From Bosea vestrisii (lineage in GTDB: Bacteria > Pseudomonadota > Alphaproteobacteria > Rhizobiales > Beijerinckiaceae), in the NCBI RefSeq assembly GCF_030144325.1, contig NZ_CP126307.1, forward strand, positions 5,050,001-5,114,000: a stretch of DNA of 64,000 nucleotides. The letters run 5' to 3'. The notes below the pieces were generated by a model that had not been told where the DNA came from, did not search any database, and saw only the letters and a program-made list of their open reading frames with translations. Position 1 is the stretch's first letter. Each line of letters opens with the position of its first letter. Positions 1-8,244 of this stretch are shown here, piece after piece. Both the position numbers and the translations under genes were made by a program.

Positions 1-1292
1 ATCGCGGCCGGGCGCTGATCGGTTTCGAGCGCTTCGCACCAAACCGCCGCCGGCCGCTCGACAAGCTCTGCGAGGATCTGCTCTCGGGGCGCGGCGAGGC
101 GTCCGGCATGGCGCTGGCGCAGGCCGTACTCGACGAATGGGAGCGGCTCGACGAGGCCGGCCGACTCGCCTTCTTCCGTCTGCTGCAGGAGCGTTTCGGA
201 CCGGATCGCGAGCGGCTCGACGCCGCGCTGGAGCGCTATCGCGAGACGCCCGATGTCGAGGCGATCGGCCAGCTTCATCTCGCGTCCGAGCCGCGCCGGC
301 AGGAACTCTTCCGGCGGCTCAATCTCGCGCCTGGCGGCACGCATGTGCTGGTGCGCATGCGCGAGAGCATGTTCGAGGCAATGAAGCAGGAGCCGGAGCT
401 ATCGGTAGTCGATGCCGATTTCCGGCACCTTTTCGCCTCCTGGTTCAACCGCGGCTTTCTGGTGCTGCGTCGCATCGACTGGACCACGCCGGCCAATGTG
501 CTGGAGAAGATCATCCGCTACGAGGCGGTTCACGCCATCAAGGACTGGGACGACCTGCGCCGCAGGCTCGAGCCGGCCGACCGGCGTTGCTTCGCCTTCT
601 TTCATCCGCAGCTTGTCGACGAGCCGCTGATCTTCGTCGAGGTGGCGCTGACCCGCGAGAGCCCGAGCCGGATCGTCGACGTGCTGAGCGAGGAACGCGA
701 GGTGCTGCCGGCCTCCTCCGCCACAACGGCGGTGTTCTATTCGATCTCCAACTGCCAGGAGGGCCTGCGTGGCATCTCCTTCGGCAATTTCCTGATCAAG
801 CAGGTCGCCGAGGACCTGAAGCGGGAGCTGCGGGGGCTCGACCTCTTCGTCACGCTCTCGCCGGTACCGGGCTTCGCCCGCTGGCTCGCGCCAGCACTGG
901 CGGAGCCGGCGGAGCTCGGCCTGACCAACGAGGAAGCTACGCTGCTGATGCAGGCGCCGGCCGAAGTCGCAGCGCTGGATGAAGTGACCTGCGCCCGCCG
1001 CGACAAGCTGCTCGGCCAGATGCTGGCGCAGTACATGCTGCGGGCGCGGAGCTCGTCGGGACGCGTGATCGACCCTGTCGCCCGCTTCCATCTCGGCAAT
1101 GGCGCGCGGCTGGAGCGCATCAATGTCGGCGGCAATCTCGCCGAGCGGGGCTTGCGCGAGTCGCATGGCGTGATGGTCAACTACCGCTACGATCTTGATG
1201 ACATCGAGGCCAATCATGAGGCCTTCGCCAGCCGCAATACGGTCGTCGCTTCGTCCTCGGTGAAGAAGCAGCTGCGGCCGGCCAAGCACTGA
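1..1292 (+). CDS. matA: Malonyl-CoA decarboxylase, 5' end outside the window
   Basis: Converts malonyl-CoA to acetyl-CoA and CO2 in the cytoplasm. With the synthetase that follows it forms a route for using malonate as carbon source. The frame is open from base 3, and the residues before ATG 108 (LCEDLLSGRGEASG) look family-typical, so ATG 108 is internal and the gene enters from outside the window; about 429 residues are visible of a family that usually runs to about 450. Family hallmarks are SPVPGFARWL near visible residue 285 and, near the C-terminus, FHLGNGARLERINVGGNL and SHGVMVNYRYD. The stop is 38 bases before matB on the same strand, which suggests one operon. Product is secure; the true start cannot be seen. 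Confidence 0.93.
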   Translation, partial: RGRALIGFERFAPNRRRPLDKLCEDLLSGRGEASGMALAQAVLDEWERLDEAGRLAFFRLLQERFGPDRERLDAALERYRETPDVEAIGQLHLASEPRRQELFRRLNLAPGGTHVLVRMRESMFEAMKQEPELSVVDADFRHLFASWFNRGFLVLRRIDWTTPANVLEKIIRYEAVHAIKDWDDLRRRLEPADRRCFAFFHPQLVDEPLIFVEVALTRESPSRIVDVLSEEREVLPASSATTAVFYSISNCQEGLRGISFGNFLIKQVAEDLKRELRGLDLFVTLSPVPGFARWLAPALAEPAELGLTNEEATLLMQAPAEVAALDEVTCARRDKLLGQMLAQYMLRARSSSGRVIDPVARFHLGNGARLERINVGGNLAERGLRESHGVMVNYRYDLDDIEANHEAFASRNTVVASSSVKKQLRPAKH

Positions 1293-1330
1293 ACAACACA
1301 CAACGGAAACGCCTGAAAGGACCCGAAATC

Positions 1331-2860
1331 ATGGGCAATCATCTGTTCGACCTGATCAAGGCCCGCATGCCGGCGCCTGACGCGCCCTTCGCGTTCCTCG
1401 ATGACGGCCGGACCTATTCCTATGCCGACATGGTCGCGGTCTCCGCCCGCTTCGCCAACGCACTGGTGGCGCTCGGCGTCAAGCCGGGCGACCGCGTCGC
1501 CGTCCAGGTCGAGAAAAGCATCGAGGCGCTGATGCTCTATCTCGGCACGGTCCGCGCCGGGGCGATCTTCCTGCCGCTCAACACCGCCTACACTCCGGCC
1601 GAGATCGAATATTTCCTCGGCGATGCCGAGCCGGCCGTCTTCGTCTGCGATCCCGCCAAGGCCGAGGCGCTGAAGCCCTTCGCAGGGAAGGCTGGCGCTA
1701 AGCTCGAGACCCTCGGCGTCGGCGCCGGCAGCCTGCTCGACAAGGCCAATACCGCCTCGGCCAAGTTCGCCGATGTCACGCGCGGCGCGGATGATCTCGC
1801 CGCCATCCTCTACACCTCCGGCACGACCGGGCGCTCCAAGGGCGCCATGCTCAGCCATGACAACCTCGCCTCGAACGCGCTGGCGCTGGTCGATTACTGG
1901 CGCTTCGGCAAGAGCGACGTGCTGCTGCACGCGCTGCCGATCTTCCATACCCACGGCCTCTTCGTCGCGACCAATGTGATCCTGTTTGCCGGCGCCGCGA
2001 TGATCCTGCTGCCCAAGTTCGATCCGGAACAGGTCTTCAGACACCTGCCCAAGGCGACGAGCATGATGGGCGTGCCGACCTTCTATGTCCGTCTGCTTCA
2101 GGACCAGCGCCTGTCGAAGGAGGCGATGAAGCATATGCGCCTCTTCGTCTCCGGCTCGGCGCCGCTGCTGGCCGAGACGCATCGCGAATGGCGCGAGCGC
2201 ACTGGCCACGCCATCCTCGAGCGCTACGGCATGACCGAGACCAACATGAACACCTCCAACCCCTATGACGGGGACCGGGTGGCGGGCACGGTCGGTTTCC
2301 CGCTGCCGGGCGTCTCGGCGCGCGTCACCGATCCTGAGAGCGGCAAGGAGCTCGCTCGCGACGAGATCGGCATGATCGAGGTCAAGGGCCCGAACGTCTT
2401 CAAGGGCTACTGGCGCAACCCGGAGAAGACGGCGGCCGAGTTCCGGGGCGACGGCTTCTTTATCACCGGCGATCTCGGCAAGATCGACCCGGCCGGCTAC
2501 GTCCACATCGTCGGGCGCGGCAAGGACCTGATCATCACCGGCGGCTACAACGTCTATCCCAAGGAAGTTGAGGCCGAGATCGACGAGATGCCCGGCGTGA
2601 TCGAGAGCGCCGTGATCGGTTGCCCGCATCCCGATTTCGGCGAGGGCGTCACCGCCGTGGTGGTAGCGAAGGCTGGCGCCGATATCTCCGCTGCCGGTAT
2701 CGCCAAGGCGCTGGAGCAGCGCCTTGCCAAGTTCAAATTGCCCAAGCAGGTCTTCATCGTTGCCGACCTGCCCCGCAACACCATGGGTAAGGTCCAGAAG
2801 AACCTGCTGCGCGAGCAGTACAAGGACATCTACGCCAAGCAGCTCAAGGCGGGGGAGTAG
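1331..2860 (+). CDS. matB: Malonyl-CoA synthetase (malonate--CoA ligase)
   Basis: ANL-superfamily acyl-CoA synthetase of 509 residues; activates malonate with ATP and CoA through an acyl-adenylate. Motifs in order: the phosphate-binding loop YTSGTTGRSKGAML near residue 163, ERYGMTETN near 296, TGDLG near 380, the hinge and C-terminal lid motif GGYNVYPKEVE near 404, and the catalytic-lysine region PRNTMGKVQKN near 482. The length is normal for bacterial MatB. A purine-rich stretch (gaaagga) lies shortly before ATG 1331. Placement directly after malonyl-CoA decarboxylase separates it from other ANL ligases and supports malonate as substrate. No MatR regulator or malonate carrier is visible in the window; they may lie upstream of base 1. 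Confidence 0.95.
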   Translation: MGNHLFDLIKARMPAPDAPFAFLDDGRTYSYADMVAVSARFANALVALGVKPGDRVAVQVEKSIEALMLYLGTVRAGAIFLPLNTAYTPAEIEYFLGDAEPAVFVCDPAKAEALKPFAGKAGAKLETLGVGAGSLLDKANTASAKFADVTRGADDLAAILYTSGTTGRSKGAMLSHDNLASNALALVDYWRFGKSDVLLHALPIFHTHGLFVATNVILFAGAAMILLPKFDPEQVFRHLPKATSMMGVPTFYVRLLQDQRLSKEAMKHMRLFVSGSAPLLAETHREWRERTGHAILERYGMTETNMNTSNPYDGDRVAGTVGFPLPGVSARVTDPESGKELARDEIGMIEVKGPNVFKGYWRNPEKTAAEFRGDGFFITGDLGKIDPAGYVHIVGRGKDLIITGGYNVYPKEVEAEIDEMPGVIESAVIGCPHPDFGEGVTAVVVAKAGADISAAGIAKALEQRLAKFKLPKQVFIVADLPRNTMGKVQKNLLREQYKDIYAKQLKAGE

Positions 2861-2871
2861 AAGCGAATTCC

Positions 2872-2958
2872 GTCATTGCGAGGAGCGCAGCGACGAAGCA
2901 ATCCAGAGACGGCAGAGCTTTACGTCTCCCTGGATTGCTTCGCTTCGCTCGCAATGAC
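2872..2958. repeat. Palindromic intergenic repeat (gtcattgcgagg type)
   Basis: Long imperfect inverted repeat between matB and the convergent hydrolase gene. The left arm starts gtcattgcgaggagcg and contains gaagcaatccag; the right arm contains ctggattgcttcg and ends cgctcgcaatgac. Elements of this kind are common between genes in Hyphomicrobiales. Here it sits between convergent genes and could fold at the 3' end of both transcripts. Confidence 0.75.
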
Positions 2959-2972
2959 AGAATCGTTCCGCT

Positions 2973-3737
2973 TTAGGCGTGCACCGGCGCCTTCAGCGCG
3001 ACAGTCTCGCCATCGGCCGGGATCAGGAGCCGGTCGGAGCCGATGCCGCGGGCCTCGGCCGCCTCGCGCAGCGCCTGTCGGCTGATGCTGGCATGGTCGA
3101 GCGCTTCCATATGGACGGCGACGATCACCGCCTGCGGCGCCTGCTCGGCGAGGTCGAGCGTCTGCTGCGCATCCATCACGATCAGCGTGCCGTCCCAGAG
3201 CGCGCCGCAGGAATGGGTGACGATCACGTCGGGCTCGGCCTTGGCCACGGCCTCCTGCAATGGCGGGTAGAGCACGCTGTCGCCGCACCAGTAGACGCAT
3301 GGCTCGCCCGGCGCTTCCAGCGTCAGGCCCATCACCTTCCCCATGATCTCGACGACCGGCCCGGTGCCATGCTGCGCCGGCTGCGGCTTGACCACGATCG
3401 GGCCGATGCGGACGAAATGGTCGAGAGGTTCGACATTGGTGAAGCCCGCCGCCCGGATCGCCTCCTCATTGCCGGGCTGGCAGATCAGCGGGATGTCCTT
3501 GGGGATCCGCGCCTTGGCGACCTCGTCGAAATGATCGGCATGCAGATGCGAGACGATGACATGATCGACGCTGGCGAGGATCTCTTCGATCGGCTCGGGC
3601 AGGTCGACCATCGGGTTCTGCGACTTGCCGGCGATCGAGCGGCGGCTGAGCTTCTCGCCGAAATCGGGATCGATCAGCAAGGTCTTGCCGGCATAGCTCA
3701 GCTTGAGCAGGGCGTTGCGCAGGAGTTTGAGCTGCAT
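2973..3737 (-). CDS. MBL-fold metallo-hydrolase (UlaG-like)
   Basis: A 254-residue protein of the metallo-beta-lactamase fold. The metal-binding signature SHLHADHFDE is at residues 63-72 (H64, H66, D68, H69), with further candidate ligands in QHGTGPV, YWCGDS and the late VAVHMEALDH. Length and layout fit the UlaG / UPF0173-like branch of predicted cytoplasmic metal-dependent hydrolases. The substrate cannot be read from sequence. The gene is monocistronic and convergent with matB; the 260 bases upstream hold a large palindromic repeat. No signal peptide is visible. Confidence 0.85.
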   Translation of the reverse strand: MQLKLLRNALLKLSYAGKTLLIDPDFGEKLSRRSIAGKSQNPMVDLPEPIEEILASVDHVIVSHLHADHFDEVAKARIPKDIPLICQPGNEEAIRAAGFTNVEPLDHFVRIGPIVVKPQPAQHGTGPVVEIMGKVMGLTLEAPGEPCVYWCGDSVLYPPLQEAVAKAEPDVIVTHSCGALWDGTLIVMDAQQTLDLAEQAPQAVIVAVHMEALDHASISRQALREAAEARGIGSDRLLIPADGETVALKAPVHA

Positions 3738-3857
3738 GGCGGCTCCGCAGAAGGAGGGATCGGTTCGCCCGATCCTTCCTGCATGCGGCCGCCGCGACCA
3801 GTTCGAATTTGTGAAGCAAACTGCATCGCGGCGTTAGGCTTCGTCTAATTTCACCCT

Positions 3858-3975
3858 CAGCCCTCATCCTGAGGAGCGGGCGAAGCCCGCGTCTCGAAGG
3901 ATGCTTCAGGAGGTTCGGGAGATACTTGGAGCATCCTTCGAGACGGCCCTTTGGGCCTCCTCAGGATGAGGGCTG
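3858..3975. repeat. Palindromic intergenic repeat (ccctcatcctgagga type)
   Basis: Inverted repeat with outer arms cagccctcatcctgagga and tcctcaggatgagggctg, and inner arms around gtctcgaaggatgct / agcatccttcgagac. It fills most of the gap between the MBL hydrolase start and the flavin reductase stop, both on the minus strand. This repeat type is widespread in alphaproteobacterial intergenic DNA. Confidence 0.8.
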
Positions 3976-3996
3976 AAGGAGCGTGAGGCCCACCGC

Positions 3997-4551
3997 TCAG
4001 GCCGCGAACTGGCCGTAGGGCACGCTGTTGCGGGCTGCCCTGAGGGCGCTCGCCCACCAGTGCAACTGGCCGAGCATGGTCGCCATCGCCCGTTCGGCGC
4101 GGTCGGCATCTCGCAAGCGGCCGCTGTCATCGAACTGGTCCCAGGCATTGGCGAAGCAGACCCCGTCACGGATCGTCGCAGCGTGCAGTTCGGCGAAGAC
4201 GAGTCGCAATTGCTCGACCGCGCGTAACCCGCCGGAGACCCCGCCATAGGAGACGAAGGCGATCGGCTTGCCGCGCCATTGTGCGCCGGTTCCGTCGATC
4301 AGCGCCTTCAGTGGGGCGGGGAAGCTGCGATTGTATTCGGGCGTGACCACGATGAAGGCGTCGGCCCGGCCGAGCCGCTCTGTCTGCTCGGCGAGGTCAT
4401 GGGCGCCGGGGTCGACACTCTCGACCGAGAAGGGGCCGTCGCCCTCGATCTGCGCGATCGTCCAGCCGGCGACCTTCGTGCAGAGACGCCCCTGGCGCGT
4501 GCTGCCATAGATCACGGCGACCTTGATCTGGGGGATGAGCGGGCGATGCAT
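3997..4551 (-). CDS. NADPH-dependent FMN reductase / flavodoxin-fold quinone reductase
   Basis: A 184-residue flavodoxin-like reductase that transfers electrons from NAD(P)H through FMN to flavins, quinones or similar acceptors. The FMN phosphate loop GSTRQGR is at residues 16-22, followed by TPEYNRSFPAPLKALID (about 70-86) and SYGGVSGG (about 101-108), the three standard FMN contacts of the family. It is transcribed away from soxR, and the shared intergenic region carries a SoxR-type operator inside a promoter with a 19-base spacer reading into this gene, so induction by redox-cycling compounds is likely. Family is secure; the acceptor is unknown. Confidence 0.9.
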   Translation of the reverse strand: MHRPLIPQIKVAVIYGSTRQGRLCTKVAGWTIAQIEGDGPFSVESVDPGAHDLAEQTERLGRADAFIVVTPEYNRSFPAPLKALIDGTGAQWRGKPIAFVSYGGVSGGLRAVEQLRLVFAELHAATIRDGVCFANAWDQFDDSGRLRDADRAERAMATMLGQLHWWASALRAARNSVPYGQFAA

Positions 4552-4591
4552 GGGAAGGGCTCCGGAGGGCTGGCGGTGCAGCGGAGCGATC

Positions 4592-4622
4592 TCTATAAGA
4601 CCTCAAGTAAGGTTAAGGTCAA
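4592..4622 (-). promoter_or_regulatory. SoxR-controlled promoter of the flavin reductase
   Basis: Read on the minus strand: -35 TTGACC (4622-4617), a 19-base spacer, -10 TATAGA (4597-4592). The spacer is filled by a 22-base near-palindrome (4599-4620) with half-sites gacctcaag and gttaaggtc, matching the shape of known SoxR boxes. An over-long 19-base spacer is the hallmark of MerR-family activated promoters, where the regulator untwists the DNA. soxR starts 7 bases beyond the operator on the other strand, so autoregulation is possible. Confidence 0.82.
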
Positions 4623-4627
4623 GCGCC

Positions 4628-5089
4628 ATGAAGCATCCAACCCGCAACCCCTTCGCCGACGATCTCAGCGTCGGCCAGGTGGCGAGCCGCAGCGGGATCG
4701 CGGTCTCCGCATTGCACTTCTACGAGGCGGAGGGGTTGATCCGCAGCCGCCGCAACGCCGGCAACCAGCGCCGCTACCCGCGCGAGGTGCTGCGCCGCGT
4801 CGCCATCATCAAGGTGGCGCAGCGCACCGGTATTCCGCTGAAGACCATCCGTGAGGCCTTCAAGGCGCTGCCGCAGGAGCGCACGCCGACGGCGGAAGAC
4901 TGGACCCGGCTCTCCGCCGCCTGGAAAGAGGAGCTGGAGCACCGCATCGACCGACTGACTCGCTTGCGCGACCATCTCAATGACTGCATCGGCTGCGGCT
5001 GCCTCTCGGTGAAGAGCTGCCCGCTGCACAATCCCTGGGACGAGCTCGGCAAGCAGGGGGCGGGGCCGAGGTTGTTGGATCCGGATTGA
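4628..5089 (+). CDS. soxR: Redox-sensitive transcriptional activator SoxR
   Basis: MerR-family regulator of 153 residues. The winged-helix DNA-binding domain occupies about residues 13-80 (SVGQVASRSGIAVSALHFYE, then RRNAGNQRRYPR), followed by a dimerisation helix and the [2Fe-2S] ligands Cys120, Cys123, Cys125 and Cys131 (CIGCGC...C), the spacing of characterised SoxR. Oxidation of the cluster by redox-active compounds switches on the target promoter. ATG 4628 is chosen because it gives the normal SoxR N-terminus and length; starts further upstream in the frame would run through the operator. The neighbouring divergent flavin reductase is the obvious target. Confidence 0.95.
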   Translation: MKHPTRNPFADDLSVGQVASRSGIAVSALHFYEAEGLIRSRRNAGNQRRYPREVLRRVAIIKVAQRTGIPLKTIREAFKALPQERTPTAEDWTRLSAAWKEELEHRIDRLTRLRDHLNDCIGCGCLSVKSCPLHNPWDELGKQGAGPRLLDPD

Positions 5090-5098
5090 CGCCCGGGG

Positions 5099-5208
5099 CG
5101 TCATTCTCGGGCGGAGCGCAGCGCAGACCCGAGAATCTCGTGACGAGAAAGCGCCAAACGGTGCCTCGTCCGGCCTGAGATGCTCGGGTCAAGCCCGAGC
5201 ATGACGCG
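5099..5208. repeat. Two-hairpin dispersed repeat, copy 1
   Basis: Two adjacent hairpins: attctcggg ... cccgagaat, then atgctcggg-tcaag-cccgagcat, ending in gacgcg. The same layout recurs at 40076-40185 and 51088-51187. Here it lies between the 3' ends of convergent soxR and the creatininase gene. Confidence 0.85.
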
Positions 5209-5210
5209 TG

Positions 5211-6011
5211 TCAGTTCGCCTTGTGCAGTCTTGCCAGCGGGAAGCGCGCGACATCGGCAAGCAGCTCGACGAAGCCCTCGGCCTGAAGCTCGGCCGTCGC
5301 CTTGCCCTTCTCGGCGGTGGCGAGGCTGGCATCGCCCGCAGCGCCGGAGGGGTGAACATCCTGCGCCATCCAGGCGAAGGGGTGGGCTCCCGTCGGCCGG
5401 AGCCACTTGTAGCCCTCGTCCGCCATCTCGACCGTGCGCGGCACGAAGCGGCCGGCCTTGCTCATGTCGACGAGTTCGGGCCGGAAATGCAGCATCAGCG
5501 AGGTCTCGATGTCGCCGGCATGGATGCCGTGTTTGGCGTCCATCGCGGCATAGAGCTCTGGTGGCAAGCCGAAATTGCTCCATGAGGTCGAGACCGCGAG
5601 CATGCCCTGGCTGACGCGCAGCTCGCGCGCCACCACCTTCATCGGGTCGACATTGCCGCCATGGGAGGTGACGAGCACGAGCTTGCGCAGCCCGGCGCGC
5701 TTCACGCTCTCGCCGATCTCGATCCAGCTGCGGATCGCGCTTTCCCAGGACATGGTCAGCGTGCCCGGCGAATGCAGGTGCTCGTTCGACTTGCAGATCG
5801 CCTGCGTCGGCAGCACCAGCACGTCGAGGCCGGCCGGAACCTGTGGCATCGCCAGCGCCAGCATCGCGTTCATCACGGTGGTGTCGACCGAGACCGGCAG
5901 ATGCGGTCCGTGCTGCTCGATCGCGGCCAGCGGGAGCACGGCGATGGTCGCCTCGGGCGAGAGGCCGGCGAAGTCGGTGGTCTTCAGGTCGCCCCAGAAG
6001 CGTGCGGTCAT
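5211..6011 (-). CDS. Creatininase-family amidohydrolase
   Basis: A 266-residue protein of the creatininase fold, metal-dependent hydrolases acting on cyclic amides or related C-N bonds. Likely metal ligands are visible: E and H in AAIEQHGPHLPVSVD (about residues 30-44) with the following Asp, HGGNVD (about 118), and HAGDIETS (about 170). The start at 6011 (MTARFWGDLKTTD) gives the usual family length; the frame stays open further upstream but that part is not protein-like. The gene is divergent from an ABC transporter with a 285-base gap, so the hydrolase probably acts on what the transporter imports. The family also contains non-creatinine enzymes, so the substrate is left open. Confidence 0.88.
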   Translation of the reverse strand: MTARFWGDLKTTDFAGLSPEATIAVLPLAAIEQHGPHLPVSVDTTVMNAMLALAMPQVPAGLDVLVLPTQAICKSNEHLHSPGTLTMSWESAIRSWIEIGESVKRAGLRKLVLVTSHGGNVDPMKVVARELRVSQGMLAVSTSWSNFGLPPELYAAMDAKHGIHAGDIETSLMLHFRPELVDMSKAGRFVPRTVEMADEGYKWLRPTGAHPFAWMAQDVHPSGAAGDASLATAEKGKATAELQAEGFVELLADVARFPLARLHKAN

Positions 6012-6123
6012 GGTCTTGAGGTCTCGTCGGTCAAGTTGCGGGCCCGTCCCGCGATTCGCGCCTGCTGCCTCACGGCGACAGGACTGCCCAGCATAGTGGC
6101 GGGAGATGACGAGGGAAGGGCTG

Positions 6124-6141
6124 ATGGCACGCGCGTGCCAT
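6124..6141. promoter_or_regulatory. Perfect 18-base palindrome, possible operator
   Basis: The sequence atggcacgcgcgtgccat is a perfect inverted repeat in the divergent gap between the creatininase gene and the ABC binding protein. A pair of atacaag direct repeats follows at 6222-6228 and 6240-6246. No regulator gene is adjacent, so the protein that binds is unknown. Confidence 0.4.
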
Positions 6142-6296
6142 GCGGGCCGGAGCCTCGCTGGCAAAGCCTGTCTGTGCGAAAGCCGGCCACGACGCATTTC
6201 CAGCGGCGCACAGGCCGTGGCATACAAGCTGCCTGCTGGATACAAGGGTTGCGCGGTCCTGCGACAGGTTCGCGACATGATGGAGGGGGTTCGGCC

Positions 6297-7325
6297 ATGA
6301 CGATGAAATATCGCCTCGACCGGCGCGCTGCGCTCGGCCTGCTCGGTGGCTCGGCCGCTTCGGTGCTGATCCCGGTGCCGGGCGCGCGCGTCAATGCGCA
6401 GACGCTCGACAAGGTCAGCTACCAGACCAATTGGCGCGCCCAGACCGAGCATGGCGGCTTCTACCTCGCCGCCGCCAACGGCATCTACAAGAAGTACGGC
6501 CTCGACGTCGAGATCCGTCCCGGCGGTCCGCAGCAGAACCCGACCCAGCTTCTGCTCGGCGGCCGCGTCGACATGATCATGGGCAATTCCCTGGAGGCGC
6601 TGAGCTTCGCGCAGGAGAACCTGCCCTTCCTCTGCATCGCCTCGATCTTCCAGAAGGACCCGCAGGTCCTGATCTCGCATCCGGGCCAAGGCAATGACAC
6701 GCTCGCCGCCCTCAAGGACAAGCCGATCCTGATCGCGGCGCAGGCCCGCGTCGGCTTCTGGCCGTTCCTCAAGCTGAAATTCGGGTACCGCGACGAGCAG
6801 ATCCGGCCCTACACCTTCAACATGGCGCCGTTCCTGGCTGACAAGAAGCTGACGCAGCAGGGCTTTTTGTCCTCCGAGCCCTTCGTGATCCGCAAGGCCG
6901 GTGTCGAGCCGGTCGTCCATCTGCTCGCCGATGCGGGCTTTGAGAACTACAACACCACGATCACGATCTCCCGGAAGATGGCGCAGGAGAAGAAGGAGGT
7001 CGTGCAGCGCTTCGTCGACGCGACAGCCGAGGGCTGGGCGCAGTACATGAAGGGCGGCCCGAACATCGCCGCTGCCAATGCCCGGATCCTGAAGGACAAT
7101 CCCGACATGGATCAGGAGAAGATCGACTACGCCCTCAAGGTGATGAACGAGAACGGCATCGTCGCCTCGGGCGACGCGCTCTCGCTCGGCATCGGCGCCA
7201 TGACCGATGCGCGCTGGGCGAGCTTCGCCAAGACGATGACCGAAGCCGGCGTCATCCCAGCCGGCGTCGACGTGAAGAAGGCCTACAGCCTTGAATTCAT
7301 CAACAAGGGCGTCGGCAAGCCGTAA
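6297..7325 (+). CDS. ABC transporter substrate-binding protein (NMT1/ThiY-like)
   Basis: Periplasmic binding protein of 342 residues from the NMT1/SsuA/ThiY group, which captures thiamine pyrimidine precursors, sulfonates, nitrate and similar small molecules. The N-terminus has a twin-arginine-like leader (RLDRRAALGLLGG, arginines at 9-10) ending near VNAQ. YQTNWRAQTEHGGFYLAAAN (about 42-61) is the typical strand-loop at the ligand site. ATG 6297 is chosen because it gives a complete leader; it is preceded by gatggaggggg. It heads the binding protein-ATPase-permease operon and is divergent from a creatininase-family gene. The ligand is not established. Confidence 0.88.
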   Translation: MTMKYRLDRRAALGLLGGSAASVLIPVPGARVNAQTLDKVSYQTNWRAQTEHGGFYLAAANGIYKKYGLDVEIRPGGPQQNPTQLLLGGRVDMIMGNSLEALSFAQENLPFLCIASIFQKDPQVLISHPGQGNDTLAALKDKPILIAAQARVGFWPFLKLKFGYRDEQIRPYTFNMAPFLADKKLTQQGFLSSEPFVIRKAGVEPVVHLLADAGFENYNTTITISRKMAQEKKEVVQRFVDATAEGWAQYMKGGPNIAAANARILKDNPDMDQEKIDYALKVMNENGIVASGDALSLGIGAMTDARWASFAKTMTEAGVIPAGVDVKKAYSLEFINKGVGKP

Positions 7326-7329
7326 TGCG

Positions 7330-7382
7330 CGTCATGCCCGGGCTCGTCCCGGGCATTTCTTGCCGGAGATTCTCGGATCGGC
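7330..7382. repeat. Intercistronic hairpin after the binding-protein gene
   Basis: Hairpin atgcccggg-ctcgt-cccgggcat (7334-7356), followed by gattctcgg, resembling one half of the dispersed two-hairpin repeat seen at 5.1, 40.1 and 51.1 kb. It sits between the binding-protein stop and the ATPase gene, a place where such structures often lower expression of the distal genes relative to the binding protein. Confidence 0.55.
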
Positions 7383-7428
7383 GTTTCGTCCGGGAGTAAC
7401 GGCCTTTCACACAGCGGATCATCAGGCT

Positions 7429-8244
7429 TTGGACACAGCCTATCTGAGCACACCCCATGCAGTACGTCAGACTGGCGCCGAGCCGCTCGTCTGCGTCCGC
7501 AATGTCTCCAAACAATTCGCCAACGGCACGCTGGCTGTTCGCGACGTCAATCTCAGCCTCGATAGCGGCGAGTTCGTCAGTCTGCTCGGCCCTTCGGGCT
7601 GCGGCAAGTCGACCCTGTTGCGCATGATCGCCGGGCTGGGCAGCCCGTCCACCGGCACGATCGACTGGCCTGCCAGTGGCGAGAATGCAGAGGGTAGGAC
7701 GGAGCGCGATCTCGGCTTCGTCTTCCAGGACCCGACGCTGATGCCTTGGGCCAACGCACTGTCCAATGTCATGCTGCCGCTGGTGTTGAAGCATGTGCCC
7801 AAGCGGGAGGCACAGCAGCGCGCTGCAGAGATGCTGGCGCTGGTCGGCTTGAAGGGCTTCGAGACATCCTATCCGCGTGAGCTGTCAGGCGGCATGAAGA
7901 TGCGGGTCTCGATCGCGCGCGCTCTGGTGATGCGGCCGAAGATTCTGCTGATGGACGAGCCTTTCGCTGCGCTCGATGAGATCACCCGCCACCGCCTCAA
8001 CGACGACCTCCTGAACCTGTGGTGGCGCGAGCGCTTCACCGCCGTCTTCGTCACCCATTCGGTGTTCGAGTCGGTCTATCTCTCGCAGCGCATCGTGGTG
8101 ATGGCGGCGCGGCCCGGCCGCGTCATGGCCGATCTCGACGTATCCGCGCCCTATCCGCGCGACGAATTGTTCCGGACGTCGCCTGAATACGCCCATCTCT
8201 GCCGGCTCGCCTCCGGCAAGCTCAAGGAGGCGATCGGCGCATGA
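7429..8244 (+). CDS. ABC transporter ATP-binding protein (nitrate/sulfonate/thiamine-precursor type)
   Basis: ATPase subunit of about 271 residues. Walker A GPSGCGKST, Q-loop in FVFQDPTLMPW, signature LSGGMKMRVSIARAL, Walker B ILLMDEPFAALDE and the switch histidine in VFVTHSVFES are all present. The likely start is TTG 7429 (then DTAYLSTPHAVRQTG): it gives the usual 260-270 residue length and leaves the intercistronic hairpin untranslated. An in-frame ATG at 7291 would overlap the preceding gene by 35 bases and add a non-conserved tail. Its stop overlaps the permease start by four bases (ATGA), showing translational coupling. Confidence 0.9.
   Translation: MDTAYLSTPHAVRQTGAEPLVCVRNVSKQFANGTLAVRDVNLSLDSGEFVSLLGPSGCGKSTLLRMIAGLGSPSTGTIDWPASGENAEGRTERDLGFVFQDPTLMPWANALSNVMLPLVLKHVPKREAQQRAAEMLALVGLKGFETSYPRELSGGMKMRVSIARALVMRPKILLMDEPFAALDEITRHRLNDDLLNLWWRERFTAVFVTHSVFESVYLSQRIVVMAARPGRVMADLDVSAPYPRDELFRTSPEYAHLCRLASGKLKEAIGA

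Noticed and set aside
1214..2629. Open frame of 471 codons antisense to malonyl-CoA synthetase
   Set aside because: It is the shadow of a strongly recognised gene with all ANL motifs; the antisense product is His/Asp/Arg-rich without family features.
6100..6296. Possible thiamine riboswitch before the ThiY-like binding-protein gene
   Set aside because: No convincing conserved TPP-riboswitch core (CTGAGA plus ACCTG-type elements at the right spacing) could be found; only a short palindrome and direct repeats are present.
5661..6296. In-frame extension upstream of the ABC binding-protein gene
   Set aside because: It would run through the creatininase gene on the other strand and the divergent promoter region; a complete Tat-like leader begins at ATG 6297.
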